Of a stretch of 36,647 nucleotides of DNA, positions 26,023 through 34,409 are shown one piece after another (within the stretch, counting starts at the first letter, position 1; the number at the start of each line of letters is the position of its first letter). A program made the translations under genes and the position numbers. Location: contig PLBW01000031.1 of NCBI GenBank assembly GCA_003135475.1, positions 1 through 36,647 of the forward strand. The letters are read 5' to 3'. This DNA is from Acidobacteriaceae bacterium. GTDB lineage: Bacteria; Acidobacteriota; Terriglobia; Terriglobales; Acidobacteriaceae. The notes under the pieces were generated by a model that was not told where the DNA came from, did no database searches, and saw only the letters and a program-made list of their open reading frames with translations.

Positions 26023-26648
26023 TTTGGTTTGTATACCTCAAACGTTTCTGCCGGAATCTTCGGGTTCACCGAGCTGACGTCGATGGCAAATACACTGTTT
26101 ACACCGCTCTTGCCGTCCACTTCCAGCGACTGGAGCAGGAAGTCCCGTTTGTTCAGCTTCACTACGACGTAATTCAGCCTGCGATGAAAAGCGTCCGATC
26201 GGGGAACGAGCCTCATTTCGAAATCCCGGCTGTCCTCCTCCACGGTGATGGTGAAATTCTTCTTCAGGTTCCCGACAGAATTCTCCCGGCTGAAATAAGA
26301 CTGGGCGCGGTGAACGCTCCTTCCGACTTCCAGGACCTCCGTCTTGCCACCGGTCGTAACGTTGAGGTAGTTCTCGTTGTAACGAATGCACAACGGCGCC
26401 GGTTCGAAGTACTCCAGCATGAATCGGGTGGTACCCTCGGCGCAAAACCTGCCGCGGAGCACCATGGGTTTCACCAGCAGGCTGGAGGTGCGGGTTTCGG
26501 TGATGGTGCCGCAGCCACTCGTGTATTTCTTCTGCGCTTGCTGAACGCCGTCCCAAATGCGCGTCAGCAAATCGTCGGACTGGGCAGCCAGCATTCCCGG
26601 AGAAATCAAGAACGCAAGCAGCCGGCAGAGTCTGGACCGCAAAATCAT
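26019..26648 (-). CDS. LolA-like periplasmic lipid/lipoprotein carrier
   Basis: A 209-residue protein starting at the ATG at 26648, one base after the glycosyltransferase stop. Its signal peptide is MILRSRLCRLLAFLISPGMLAAQ. The mature part has the LolA half-barrel pattern: QQAQKKYTSGCGTITETR, then LRGRFCAEGTTRFMLEYFEPAPLCIRYNENYLNVTTGGKTE, and FLLQSLEVDGKSGV near the end. In the Lol system LolA carries lipoproteins across the periplasm; LolA-like proteins recur in aryl-polyene and flexirubin clusters, presumably carrying the cluster's own product. The overlap with the dehydratase gene supports that. Confidence 0.85.
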   Translation of the reverse strand: MILRSRLCRLLAFLISPGMLAAQSDDLLTRIWDGVQQAQKKYTSGCGTITETRTSSLLVKPMVLRGRFCAEGTTRFMLEYFEPAPLCIRYNENYLNVTTGGKTEVLEVGRSVHRAQSYFSRENSVGNLKKNFTITVEEDSRDFEMRLVPRSDAFHRRLNYVVVKLNKRDFLLQSLEVDGKSGVNSVFAIDVSSVNPKIPAETFEVYKPK

Positions 26649-26649
26649 G

Positions 26650-27324
26650 TCACGCTCCCAGAAAGCGAAATGCCAGCGACCAGAGGCAGATACGCACGGT
26701 GTCACGTACTGGCTTCATCTTGGAGCGCGCCTGGCCATCGTCGTAGACCATACGGACGGGAGCGTGGGCGATGGTGCAGCCTGACCGGGCCATCTTGATC
26801 AGGATTTCCATCTCTAATTCGTAGCACCGGCTTCGCAGTTCGGTTCCACAAAGTTTGTCCAAGCGGAATAGCCGGAATCCGCTCTGGCTGTCCCGGATTT
26901 TGCAGCCGACGAGCGACGAGGCCAACCGGCTGCCGACCGTGTTGGAGTAGTAGCGCGCGCGCGGCATAAGGGCGCGATCGAAGAAGCGCGTACCAATGAC
27001 CAGGTCCGCCCCGGTCTCTTCGGCGACGCGAAGCATCCCAGGGATATCTTCCGGCAGATGCTGGCCGTCGCCATCGAGAGTGATCACATGAGTGAAGTTT
27101 TGGGCGTGCGCGAAGGCGATGCCGGTACGCAGGGCCGAGGCCTTGCCGCAATTGGTTGGCGATTGCAAACAAGTAGCTCCGGCAGCTCGGGCAACTTCCG
27201 CCGTCCCGTCGCCGGAACCATCGTCAATCACGACGACCTTTTCAACATGCTGTCTGGCCCCCTCAACCACTTTGGCGATGTAAGGGGCCTCGTTGAATGC
27301 CGGAATCAGCGCGCAGATTCGCAT
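26650..27324 (-). CDS. GT2-family glycosyltransferase (dolichyl-phosphate-mannose-synthase-like)
   Basis: A 224-residue GT-A fold glycosyltransferase. Motifs are IPAFNEAPYIAKVV (7-20), VVIDDGSGDGT (31-41, nucleotide-sugar binding), SALRTGI and ITLDGDGQHLPED (81-93, with the metal-binding DxD-like site), then GTRF. It transfers a sugar from a nucleotide donor, often to a lipid phosphate or a polyprenyl carrier. It has no evident membrane anchor of its own; the helical C-terminus is short. It overlaps the deacetylase gene by 19 bases, so the sugar added may be the next enzyme's substrate (inferred). Confidence 0.85.
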   Translation of the reverse strand: MRICALIPAFNEAPYIAKVVEGARQHVEKVVVIDDGSGDGTAEVARAAGATCLQSPTNCGKASALRTGIAFAHAQNFTHVITLDGDGQHLPEDIPGMLRVAEETGADLVIGTRFFDRALMPRARYYSNTVGSRLASSLVGCKIRDSQSGFRLFRLDKLCGTELRSRCYELEMEILIKMARSGCTIAHAPVRMVYDDGQARSKMKPVRDTVRICLWSLAFRFLGA

Positions 27325-28127
27325 GGCGCAGGCTCAAGTGGTCTTCCGCCGACATGCTCCCGGGAGCCGGCCAGGACGAATTGGAATCCCCGTTCCCGCA
27401 GCCCATCGATTACCCGAGGCAGAGCTTCGAGCATGACATCTGTTCCTGCCGGCAAATGATCGTGCAGCAGGATGATATCCCCGCTGGCCACTTTGTTCAA
27501 GATGCGCTGGGCAAGAACGCTGGAATTCGCCGTGAGTGTATCACGCGTCCGAACACTCCAAGAAACATACTCGAGTCCCGCCTCCTTGAGATAGGGCCCC
27601 AACAGGGGATGGCGCAGGCCAACCGGCGAGCGGAAAAAGCGCGACCGGAAACCACAGCTACGGGAAATACTCTCCGTGCCACGCTCGATCTCGGCCCGCA
27701 GGTGCCCGGGCATGAGAAAACAAAACAAAGCGTGGTGCGACCAAGTGTGGTTTGCCACTAGGTGACCTTCGGCCCAAGTGCGGCGCACGATTTCCGGATA
27801 CTGGTCCGCGCGCTTTCCAACCACAAAGAACGTTGCCTTCACACCTTTATCCCGGAGCATGTCCAGTAACTTGGGCGTGTCTACGGGGTCGGGACCGTCG
27901 TCGAAAGTCAGGGCCACGCAACCCGCGCCATCCACCCGCGAGCGGTTGGCGACCAGCCATTGGTTGCGCGGATGAAACAGCAGGTAGAGCATGACCACCG
28001 TGCCAATGCCGTAAATTGAGGCCACGAGAAGGAACCGCGAGAGGGTAAAAGGATACAGCAGAGCCAATGAGGCGTTGGTCACAAGAAACAACAAGAAAAA
28101 AATCGCAGACCTCGCCATATCGATCAT
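27306..28127 (-). CDS. Membrane-anchored NodB-type polysaccharide/carbohydrate deacetylase, first gene of the array
   Basis: A 273-residue protein with two N-terminal transmembrane helices (SAIFFLLFLVTNASLALLYPF, LLVASIYGIGTVVMLYLLF). The NodB domain has the metal and catalytic residues in TFDDGPD (74-80) and HTWSH (127-131), followed by the later motif RFFRSPVGLRHP. These enzymes take acetyl or formyl groups off N-acyl sugars; together with the neighbouring glycosyltransferase this would give a free amino sugar on a lipid, as in ArnC/ArnD (analogy only). An in-frame second ATG lies three codons on. No strong ribosome-binding site is visible, and this is the first gene after the divergent region. 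Confidence 0.8.
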   Translation of the reverse strand: MIDMARSAIFFLLFLVTNASLALLYPFTLSRFLLVASIYGIGTVVMLYLLFHPRNQWLVANRSRVDGAGCVALTFDDGPDPVDTPKLLDMLRDKGVKATFFVVGKRADQYPEIVRRTWAEGHLVANHTWSHHALFCFLMPGHLRAEIERGTESISRSCGFRSRFFRSPVGLRHPLLGPYLKEAGLEYVSWSVRTRDTLTANSSVLAQRILNKVASGDIILLHDHLPAGTDVMLEALPRVIDGLRERGFQFVLAGSREHVGGRPLEPAPCESAR

Positions 28128-28526
28128 CCCAGGCTCTAGAGATGCTACGGGAATCCGAATACCATTTTAGCATCGGCTCCCTGCGCCGCGGAAACATTGG
28201 CAACTCCCCGTAGCGCCGAAGCCTTTTTCTTTGAGAAATTAAGGGTTAGTGGGCTACTTTGAAGTAGCTCACTATCAAGAAAAGGCTTCACAAGGCTTCA
28301 GAGCACAACTAACAACTAAATTGGAATCGGTGTGTCCGTTCTCAAACAAAATTGGGTTGTCCCTAATTTCGCAGAGCGCCCTTAATGACACATCAATGAC
28401 CCATCGTTCTTTGGCCATGCTTCTACTTATGATAATGTTAGGTCTGTTTGCCGGCTTCAAAGGCTGCTGATTAAGTCGACGGTACCTCACAAGGCACGAG
28501 CCTTTCCAGAAGGGGTTGATTCCGAC
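28128..28526. promoter_or_regulatory. Divergent intergenic region with probable promoters
   Basis: About 400 bases separate the leftward array from the rightward radical SAM gene. It must hold the promoter of the array and probably the one of the radical SAM gene. A TAAAAT-like -10 can be read on the minus strand around 28164-28169, and GATAAT on the plus strand at 28431-28436, but I see no convincing -35 for either. A frame of 73 codons at 28249-28470 has a hydrophobic end but no ribosome-binding site, so I do not call it a gene. No cobalamin riboswitch consensus is visible despite the B12-type enzymes. Confidence 0.4.
28218..28289. repeat. Nested inverted repeat (long stem-loop) in the divergent region
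   Basis: Outer arms GAAGCCTTTTTCTTTGA (28218-28234) and TCAAGAAAAGGCTTC (28275-28289) are near-complementary. Inside them AGTGGGCTACTT (28248-28259) pairs with AAGTAGCTCACT (28262-28273) with a single G-T wobble. The result is a two-level cruciform of about 72 bases. It lies between two divergent genes, where a terminator would have no obvious use. It could be a small RNA, a mobile palindrome or a regulatory structure. Confidence 0.55.
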
Positions 28527-29948
28527 TTGAAGGTCCTACTCGTCAAACCGCGCTCCTCGGCAGCTCATTTCGGACTCGCCCCCTTTTTTCGGACTGAGCC
28601 GCTGGGGCTTGAGTACATCGCGGCGGCGCTCGGCGCGCGTGGGCATCAGGTTCGCATCGTGGATTTGTGTTTCGAGCGCCGAACCATGGCGTTTCTCATA
28701 AAGTCTTTCCGGCCGGACATCGTGGGCATCTCATGCCTGCACATCTTGGACGCGGCCGCCACTCTGCAACTTGCCGGCGAAATCAAACAGATCGATCCGA
28801 AAATCTTCGTCGCCGCAGGCGGTCATGCCGCGGCTTCGTACCCAAAAGCGTTGGAGCAGGGCCGTTCGCTGGACGCGATTTGCGTCGGCGAAGGCGAGAG
28901 CACCATGCCCGCCTTGTGCGACGCCCTGGCGCAGCACAAGCCGCTCCACGACGTGCCATCTTTGCTGTTGCCTACCGGCGACGGGGGGTTTGCCGCTACC
29001 GGTGAGGCGCGTGAATGGCTGGACTTGAACCACGTCCTTCGCCCGGACCGTACCGCGGTGGAAACGTATCGCAAGCACTACGTCTGTCTGAATTACATGC
29101 CGGTCTGGACGCTGGAGACCACGCGCGGATGCCGGCATCGGTGCAACTTTTGCTCGGTCTGGCAGTTCTACAAGGGATCTTGCCGCTTCCATGCCGCGCG
29201 CAACGTGCGCGCGGATTTCGAGCGCACCGGCAAGAACGTTTTCGTCATCGACGATTATTTCTGGGGCGACCCGGCGCGCAGCGAGGAACTGGGGCGTGAA
29301 TTGCTCGCTTCGGGCGAGCGCAAGAACTGGATGTTGGCGCAGGCGCGCGTGGACCTGGTCAGCGAGAGTTTCGAACTGCTGCGGCTCTGGCGGCCATTGA
29401 CGAAAAATTTCGACATCTTCTTCGGCTTCGAATCGCCGACGCGGAAAGGGCTCGACTCCCTCAACAAGGGAACGGACATATCGAAGACGCTGGATGCTAT
29501 CCGGGTAGCCCGGGAGTGCGGGTTTGGAGTGACCGGCAATTTCATTGTGGATCCGGATTTCTCCGAGGAAGACTTCGCTGAGCTGTGGAACTTCATCGAA
29601 ACTCACCAACTCTACCGGGTTGGCTTTACCATCCTCACGCCGCTGCCGGGGACCTATTACTTCGAGCAGAGCAAGGCGCAACTCAAAGTTCTGGACTGGA
29701 AGCAGTATGATCTGCACCACCTGCTGTGGAAACCTCGCCTGCCGGTCCAGCGCTTCTTTGAACTCTACTGCGAGACTTGGAGGCGCACTGTGCTCAACGC
29801 CGCCGGGCGAAAGAAGTGGTGGGAGTGGGCGCGGGAAGTCGATCTGCGGCACATCGGCCACATGGCGAGAATCCTCACCCGCGCTCAGAAGTTGATGGAC
29901 CCGCAGGCTTATCTGGCGGAGTTCAGTGTGCCCACTGATTTGCCATAG
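28527..29948 (+). CDS. HpnR-like cobalamin-type radical SAM enzyme, divergent from the array
   Basis: A 473-residue protein; TTG start with AAGGGG about 13 bases upstream. The B12-binding domain (1-150) has the pattern RTEPLGLEYIAAAL, PDIVGISCLHI, FVAAGGHAAASY and VGEGEST. The radical SAM domain begins with TTRGCRHRCNFCSVWQFY: C202, C206 and C209 form the cluster site. VIDDYFWGDPARSEELGREL, TGNFIVDPDFSEEDF, and WKQYDLHHLLWKPRLPVQRFFELY recall HpnR, the hopanoid C-3 methylase class (residue-level resemblance from memory). No hopanoid gene is visible in the window, so methylation of another lipid, perhaps the array's product, is a fair guess. It shares the divergent promoter region with the array. 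Confidence 0.75.
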   Translation: MKVLLVKPRSSAAHFGLAPFFRTEPLGLEYIAAALGARGHQVRIVDLCFERRTMAFLIKSFRPDIVGISCLHILDAAATLQLAGEIKQIDPKIFVAAGGHAAASYPKALEQGRSLDAICVGEGESTMPALCDALAQHKPLHDVPSLLLPTGDGGFAATGEAREWLDLNHVLRPDRTAVETYRKHYVCLNYMPVWTLETTRGCRHRCNFCSVWQFYKGSCRFHAARNVRADFERTGKNVFVIDDYFWGDPARSEELGRELLASGERKNWMLAQARVDLVSESFELLRLWRPLTKNFDIFFGFESPTRKGLDSLNKGTDISKTLDAIRVARECGFGVTGNFIVDPDFSEEDFAELWNFIETHQLYRVGFTILTPLPGTYYFEQSKAQLKVLDWKQYDLHHLLWKPRLPVQRFFELYCETWRRTVLNAAGRKKWWEWAREVDLRHIGHMARILTRAQKLMDPQAYLAEFSVPTDLP

Positions 29949-29999
29949 GGGCATCGCCATGCCTTCGCTGCTGACGGACTGGGGCGAAGGCGCAACGGG

Positions 30000-30707
30000 C
30001 TATTTTGCTGGGGCGTTTGCTCCGGTCTGAGCCACATTCTCGAGAGGGAGCACATTCACACCCTTATCCTTACGCGCACGTAGCGCGAGATAGTCGGCAA
30101 GCACATTGCCCAGGAACGTGGGGAGGTTCTTGTCATTAAATGACCATGCGGCAGCGAAGGCGTTATTCTCGGTGGAAACCTCCCGTTGAAACAGTAGAGC
30201 GCCGCTCTTGCCGTCGTAGACTTGCGCCCGGTATGTAATGTAGGAAGTGCCCGCAAACGCCCCCGCGAAGAAGCGGGTCTTTTTCGTCACCATTCGATAA
30301 TTCAACAGCGTACATTTGACGACAAGATATGGATCCTCCGGCAACGGGTCCTGCTTTTTTGCAATTGTAGTGAAAGCGTGTGTACTGGAAAGGCGGCTGA
30401 TTGCCTGATCTTCTGTCGCGGTCACCAGCTTTCTAGCTTGCGCCTCCCATTCAGCAGGGACAGTGAAATCCTCGAATAGTATCGCACGATAGGCCAAGTC
30501 TGCCGCGTCGACGGCCGGGGCCTTCTCATAGTTTTCGGCCGTGACATACGGATCCTGAGAACCCTTTTGGGGCTTGTCTTTCGACGCCACGGGAACGCAC
30601 ATCAGGGCGAGTATCAGCAGCAACAGTACAGCTATTAGTATTGCCGATTGAGTGGCCGGTACCTGCCGGCCGCCTGCAATATGGACCTGCTTTAATGTTT
30701 TTTTCAT
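30000..30707 (-). CDS. Secreted DUF4410-like protein
   Basis: A 235-residue protein. GGAGG on the minus strand lies eight bases before the ATG at 30707; an ATG two bases from the same site (30713) is too close. The N-terminus has a hydrophobic segment (SAILIAVLLLLILALMCVPVA), either a signal peptide or an anchor. Residues about 60-200 match the pattern of DUF4410-type envelope proteins: YRAILFEDFTVPAEW, then LVVKCTLLNYRMVTKKTRFFAGAFAGTSYITYRAQVYDGKSGALLFQREV. Such proteins are periplasmic, of unknown function and common in Acidobacteria. It stands alone between convergent and following genes. Confidence 0.65.
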   Translation of the reverse strand: MKKTLKQVHIAGGRQVPATQSAILIAVLLLLILALMCVPVASKDKPQKGSQDPYVTAENYEKAPAVDAADLAYRAILFEDFTVPAEWEAQARKLVTATEDQAISRLSSTHAFTTIAKKQDPLPEDPYLVVKCTLLNYRMVTKKTRFFAGAFAGTSYITYRAQVYDGKSGALLFQREVSTENNAFAAAWSFNDKNLPTFLGNVLADYLALRARKDKGVNVLPLENVAQTGANAPAK

Positions 30708-30866
30708 TTTCATTTCCTCCAAATCAAAATGTATGACTGCTTCGGTCCCCGTTCAGAAGTCCTCACCGGATGGGCCGATACTTGGAAGCAATTGCCGCCA
30801 AAGCGAACGGCGCGGAACGCACCGGGAGAGAACGCCAGCGGTTCCCTGGCAAGCGTTTTTCGAGAA

Positions 30867-33800
30867 CTAATCCGCCGCGACCGCGCGCTCTCGCAGCCCC
30901 TGCTCGTACTCTGCCAGCTGCCGTTGGATATCCAATTCTTTTTCCTTTTGGCGGAACCGGTCCTCCCGGTAACGCTTCAAGAAGTAATCGATGGTTTCGA
31001 TGCGAAGCTTAATGGTATTAGCCGGCCGGTTCTCGTCCAGGTCTTTGAAGGAGAAATAAGGCGTACCCGAGCGCTCCACGATCTGCTCGATCACGCTGTA
31101 AATGGGCGCGTCGTGGCCACACTTGAAGCTGGAAATCTCCACCGCCACCAGGTTGGGGTGGCGGGCCGTGAACTTGGCGGCCCAGATCTTGTGGTTGGAA
31201 CTGGCCGAGTTGGCGGTTTTCCACACATCGGAGATGTCAAGCGGGTGGCTGATTACCCCGGCGCGTACTTCCTCGCCGAACAGGCGCTCCAGCAGGTCCT
31301 CATCTAGCGGCAAGGTACTTTGCGAGAAGACCGAGTAACCCAGCTTCTGGAACTGCTCCATGATCTCGTGGTTGATGCCGGGATCGTGGTGGTACGGGCG
31401 TCCCAGCATGACGATGCCTAACTTCTGTTCCGACTCCAGTTGGTCGAGAACTTGGCGAGCCCGGCGGCGAATGCTGGATTCAAACCTTCCCAACTCCCGG
31501 TAGCCGATCTTGATGGCGCGTTCATTTTCCGCCTCCGAGAGGCCGAGAATGGGCGCCCACGCCTGGAACATCTGCCGCGCAAAAAGCTTGCGGTCCGAAA
31601 GGTTCACCAGGGGATGCACGTAGCGAATGCCGCGTTCGGCAAACAGGTCGGTTTCCTTGGTGTAAGCCGCTTCCACGGTCTCTGGTGTCACCGAAGTCGT
31701 GGGACAAGCGTTGTGCCCCTTGGCGTTCACCAGCGGGGACATCAACACGTCGAACATCGGAAAAAAAATCGCCTGTAACGGCTGGTGCGCGTGCTTGTTG
31801 AAGACCAGGTTGTGGATGTGCGCGATGGCGATCTTTGATGGGAAGCAGGGATCGATCGCACCCCGGCTCGATCCCGCGCGGTACATGTCCCCGGTGGTGA
31901 AGTCCGAGTACACGACGCGTTCCGCCCTCACGCCCAAGCTTTCCAGATAGGAACTGAACAGCGGCGCGTAGGTATACATGTTGAGGACGCGAGGAATGCC
32001 GATGCGCAACTGCTGGCGCCGTTTCATGAGAGCGACGCGGTGGCGGACAGCGTTGCTCCAGGCGCGGGTGGGAATTGGATCGGCGACGCTTTCCGGGTGG
32101 CGCGAGCGCCAGACTTCGCGCGCCGCCATCTCCACCAAGTTTGGATTGGCCGCCTTGGTGGCATCGAGCTGGGCCTTGATCTCGCGCATGGTGGCAAGGT
32201 CTTCCACCGCGCCTTTTTCGCAGGTGGCGACGATCATGCGCTGCTCACCGGGTTGGAGCGCCACCTTGGTGGGAAAAGACGGTGGCGCCCAGCCTTCGGC
32301 AAATCCGGTCGGCCCATCTTCGGCCCGCACATCAAGGAAAGTTCGCAGGCAGGCATTCTTGCAGAAGTTGCAGCGCGTCTCTTCGCTGCGGGTAGTGCGA
32401 TAGCTGATCTTGCGGACGGCATCCAGACCAATGAAGGTGGTGGAGTGCCCATTACGCCATCCGCGAATGGCTTCGATGGCGGCGCCGATCGCTCCCGATT
32501 CGCCGCAGTGCTGGTGGACAACAATCTCCGGCTCGATCCCCAGGGGGCGGAAGTTGGCGCGCAGGAAGTCCACCTCCGCCTTGACCGCGGCGAGATTGTT
32601 CTGGGTGCCGCCTTGCAGAACGAAGCGTGTACCCAGCGCCGCCAGGCTCGGCACCTTGGCGACATACAAGAAAACATTCCTCGGCAGCACCGTCGCCAAG
32701 CCGGCCAGGATTTCTTCCGCCCGCCAGCCCTGGCGCTGGAAGTTGACGATGTCGGACTGCAAGAACACCGCGCAGCCGTAGCCGAACACCGGCATGGTGG
32801 CGGCGGTGAAAGCAACATCCGCATAGTTCTCGACCGGAATGCCAAATCCTTCCGCCGTGGATTGCAGAAAATAGCCGTTGCCCGCCGAGCACTGGGTGTT
32901 GAGCTTGAAGTCTTTGACCCGGCCATTTTTGAGGACGATCATTTTGATGTCCTGCCCACCGACGTCGACGATGACGTGCGGATCGCTGTAGAAGCGCACC
33001 GCCGACTCGGTGTGGGCCACGGTTTCGACCAAGGCGACGTCGGCGCGCAACACGCGTTGCATGATGTCCTTGGCGTAGCCGGTCGTGCCCACGCCCAGGA
33101 CTTCCAGAATCGCGCCTTGGGTTTCCACCTGCTGGCGCAGGTTCTCGAACAGGTCGATCGTGTCCTGTATAGGGTTGCCCTTGGAGAGTTGGTAGGCTTT
33201 CGAGAGGACCTCGCCCTGCTCCGACAACAGCACGGCTTTGGTGGAAGTCGAACCGCCATCGAGGCCGATAAAAGCCTGCACCCGCTCCCCGCGCCGGAAG
33301 GCTGCTGGAACGAATCTCGGCCGCCCGTACTTGGCTTTGAACTCTTCCAACTCTCGCTTCGAAGCGATCAACCCGCGGTTGCCCGAAGCCGCTTTGTCCT
33401 GGCGGCGTCCTTCCGAGATGTAGCGCTCAAGATTCTGTGTCCCTAGATACTGCCCGATCTCCGCTTCTTCGCCTTGGCCGAATTCCACCGCGCCCAGGGC
33501 CGCGAAATACAGCGCATTCTCCGGAGTCTTGATCGCGTCTTGGGGAGCAACCTCCGGGGGCAGCTTGATCCCCCGTTCTTCCCAGAGCAGAGGGATGTTG
33601 TGCTGCCATGCCTCGCGCATGCCGCGAATAAAAGTGTTCGGCCCGCCCAGCAGCAGCACGTGTGGGCGCAGGGTGTGGCCGCGAGTGATGACGGTGAGGT
33701 TCTGCAGCACAATGGCGTCGAACAGCGAGGCCATCAGTTCATCTGCCGCGATGCCCTGCTTCTGCAGGCCATTGATGTCGGTCTCGGCGAAAACGCCGCA

Positions 33801-34394
33801 CTTGCCCGCGACCGGGTGGATCTTGATCCCCTTGTAGCCCTGGTTGCACAGCTCGTCGGGCGGGATCTTCAGCTTGGCGTTGATTTTGTCGATGACCGCG
33901 CCGGTGCCGCCCGCGCACTTGTCGTTCATCGAAAGGATTTTCTTCCTGCGGCCGGTTCCGCCATGCTCTTTGAAAATGATGACTTTGGCGTCCTGACCGC
34001 CCAACTCGATGACCGAGTTCACTTCGGGATGGAGCTTCTCTACCGTGAGCGCGACCGCGTTCACTTCCTGTACGAACTTCGCGCCGATCAGAGCGCTGAG
34101 CGCATTGCCACCGGAGCCGGTGATGAACATGCGGCAATTGCCGGAACCAATGCCGATTTCGGCTTCCATGCGATGGAGAAATTCCAGGAGTTTCTCAGGT
34201 TGGCGGGTGTCATGGCGTTGGTAGTCGCGCCACAGAATGCAACCGGTCCCCACTTCGACGACGACCGCCTTGACCGTGGTGGATCCGACGTCCAGGCCCA
34301 CGCGATAGCGGATGCCAAGTCCGGCCTGCGGCGACTGGGGCGGCCGTTCCGACTGCTGACCGGCGGCGCGCGCGCGTTGTGGGTTTATGTCCAC
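30867..34394 (-). CDS. Fused double BadF/HgdC-type activase with DUF2229 and dehydratase-like C-terminus
   Basis: A 1175-residue protein, GTG start. It contains two complete ASKHA ATPase domains: 30-325 (GLDVGSTTVKAV at 33-44) and 372-648 (GLDGGSTSTKAV). Each keeps the two cluster cysteines of the 2-hydroxyglutaryl-CoA dehydratase activase: C160/C199 in domain 1 and C502/C541 in domain 2, both 39 residues apart as in HgdC (127/166). After about 670 comes CNFCKNAC (C675, C678, C682), then a DUF2229/CoA-dehydratase-type region (RIGIPRVLNMYTYAPLFSSYLESLG, DPCFPSKIAIAH) and GRPYHHDPGINHEI. This family uses ATP to push electrons at low potential into a partner cluster. It lies 15 bases after the partner gene. 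The substrate is unknown. Confidence 0.85.
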   Translation of the reverse strand: MDINPQRARAAGQQSERPPQSPQAGLGIRYRVGLDVGSTTVKAVVVEVGTGCILWRDYQRHDTRQPEKLLEFLHRMEAEIGIGSGNCRMFITGSGGNALSALIGAKFVQEVNAVALTVEKLHPEVNSVIELGGQDAKVIIFKEHGGTGRRKKILSMNDKCAGGTGAVIDKINAKLKIPPDELCNQGYKGIKIHPVAGKCGVFAETDINGLQKQGIAADELMASLFDAIVLQNLTVITRGHTLRPHVLLLGGPNTFIRGMREAWQHNIPLLWEERGIKLPPEVAPQDAIKTPENALYFAALGAVEFGQGEEAEIGQYLGTQNLERYISEGRRQDKAASGNRGLIASKRELEEFKAKYGRPRFVPAAFRRGERVQAFIGLDGGSTSTKAVLLSEQGEVLSKAYQLSKGNPIQDTIDLFENLRQQVETQGAILEVLGVGTTGYAKDIMQRVLRADVALVETVAHTESAVRFYSDPHVIVDVGGQDIKMIVLKNGRVKDFKLNTQCSAGNGYFLQSTAEGFGIPVENYADVAFTAATMPVFGYGCAVFLQSDIVNFQRQGWRAEEILAGLATVLPRNVFLYVAKVPSLAALGTRFVLQGGTQNNLAAVKAEVDFLRANFRPLGIEPEIVVHQHCGESGAIGAAIEAIRGWRNGHSTTFIGLDAVRKISYRTTRSEETRCNFCKNACLRTFLDVRAEDGPTGFAEGWAPPSFPTKVALQPGEQRMIVATCEKGAVEDLATMREIKAQLDATKAANPNLVEMAAREVWRSRHPESVADPIPTRAWSNAVRHRVALMKRRQQLRIGIPRVLNMYTYAPLFSSYLESLGVRAERVVYSDFTTGDMYRAGSSRGAIDPCFPSKIAIAHIHNLVFNKHAHQPLQAIFFPMFDVLMSPLVNAKGHNACPTTSVTPETVEAAYTKETDLFAERGIRYVHPLVNLSDRKLFARQMFQAWAPILGLSEAENERAIKIGYRELGRFESSIRRRARQVLDQLESEQKLGIVMLGRPYHHDPGINHEIMEQFQKLGYSVFSQSTLPLDEDLLERLFGEEVRAGVISHPLDISDVWKTANSASSNHKIWAAKFTARHPNLVAVEISSFKCGHDAPIYSVIEQIVERSGTPYFSFKDLDENRPANTIKLRIETIDYFLKRYREDRFRQKEKELDIQRQLAEYEQGLRERAVAAD

Positions 34395-34409
34395 GGAATC
34401 TCCCGCTCC

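Noticed and set aside
28249-28470. Plus-strand frame of 73 codons ending in a hydrophobic segment
   Set aside because: No ribosome-binding site, overlaps the nested hairpin, and has no recognisable similarity; a short membrane peptide remains possible but unsupported.
28128-28526. Cobalamin riboswitch near the B12-type radical SAM genes
   Set aside because: No B12-box consensus was found in this control region.
28731-29960. Minus-strand open frame of 409 codons
   Set aside because: Antisense to the HpnR-like gene, whose radical SAM motifs are intact on the plus strand.
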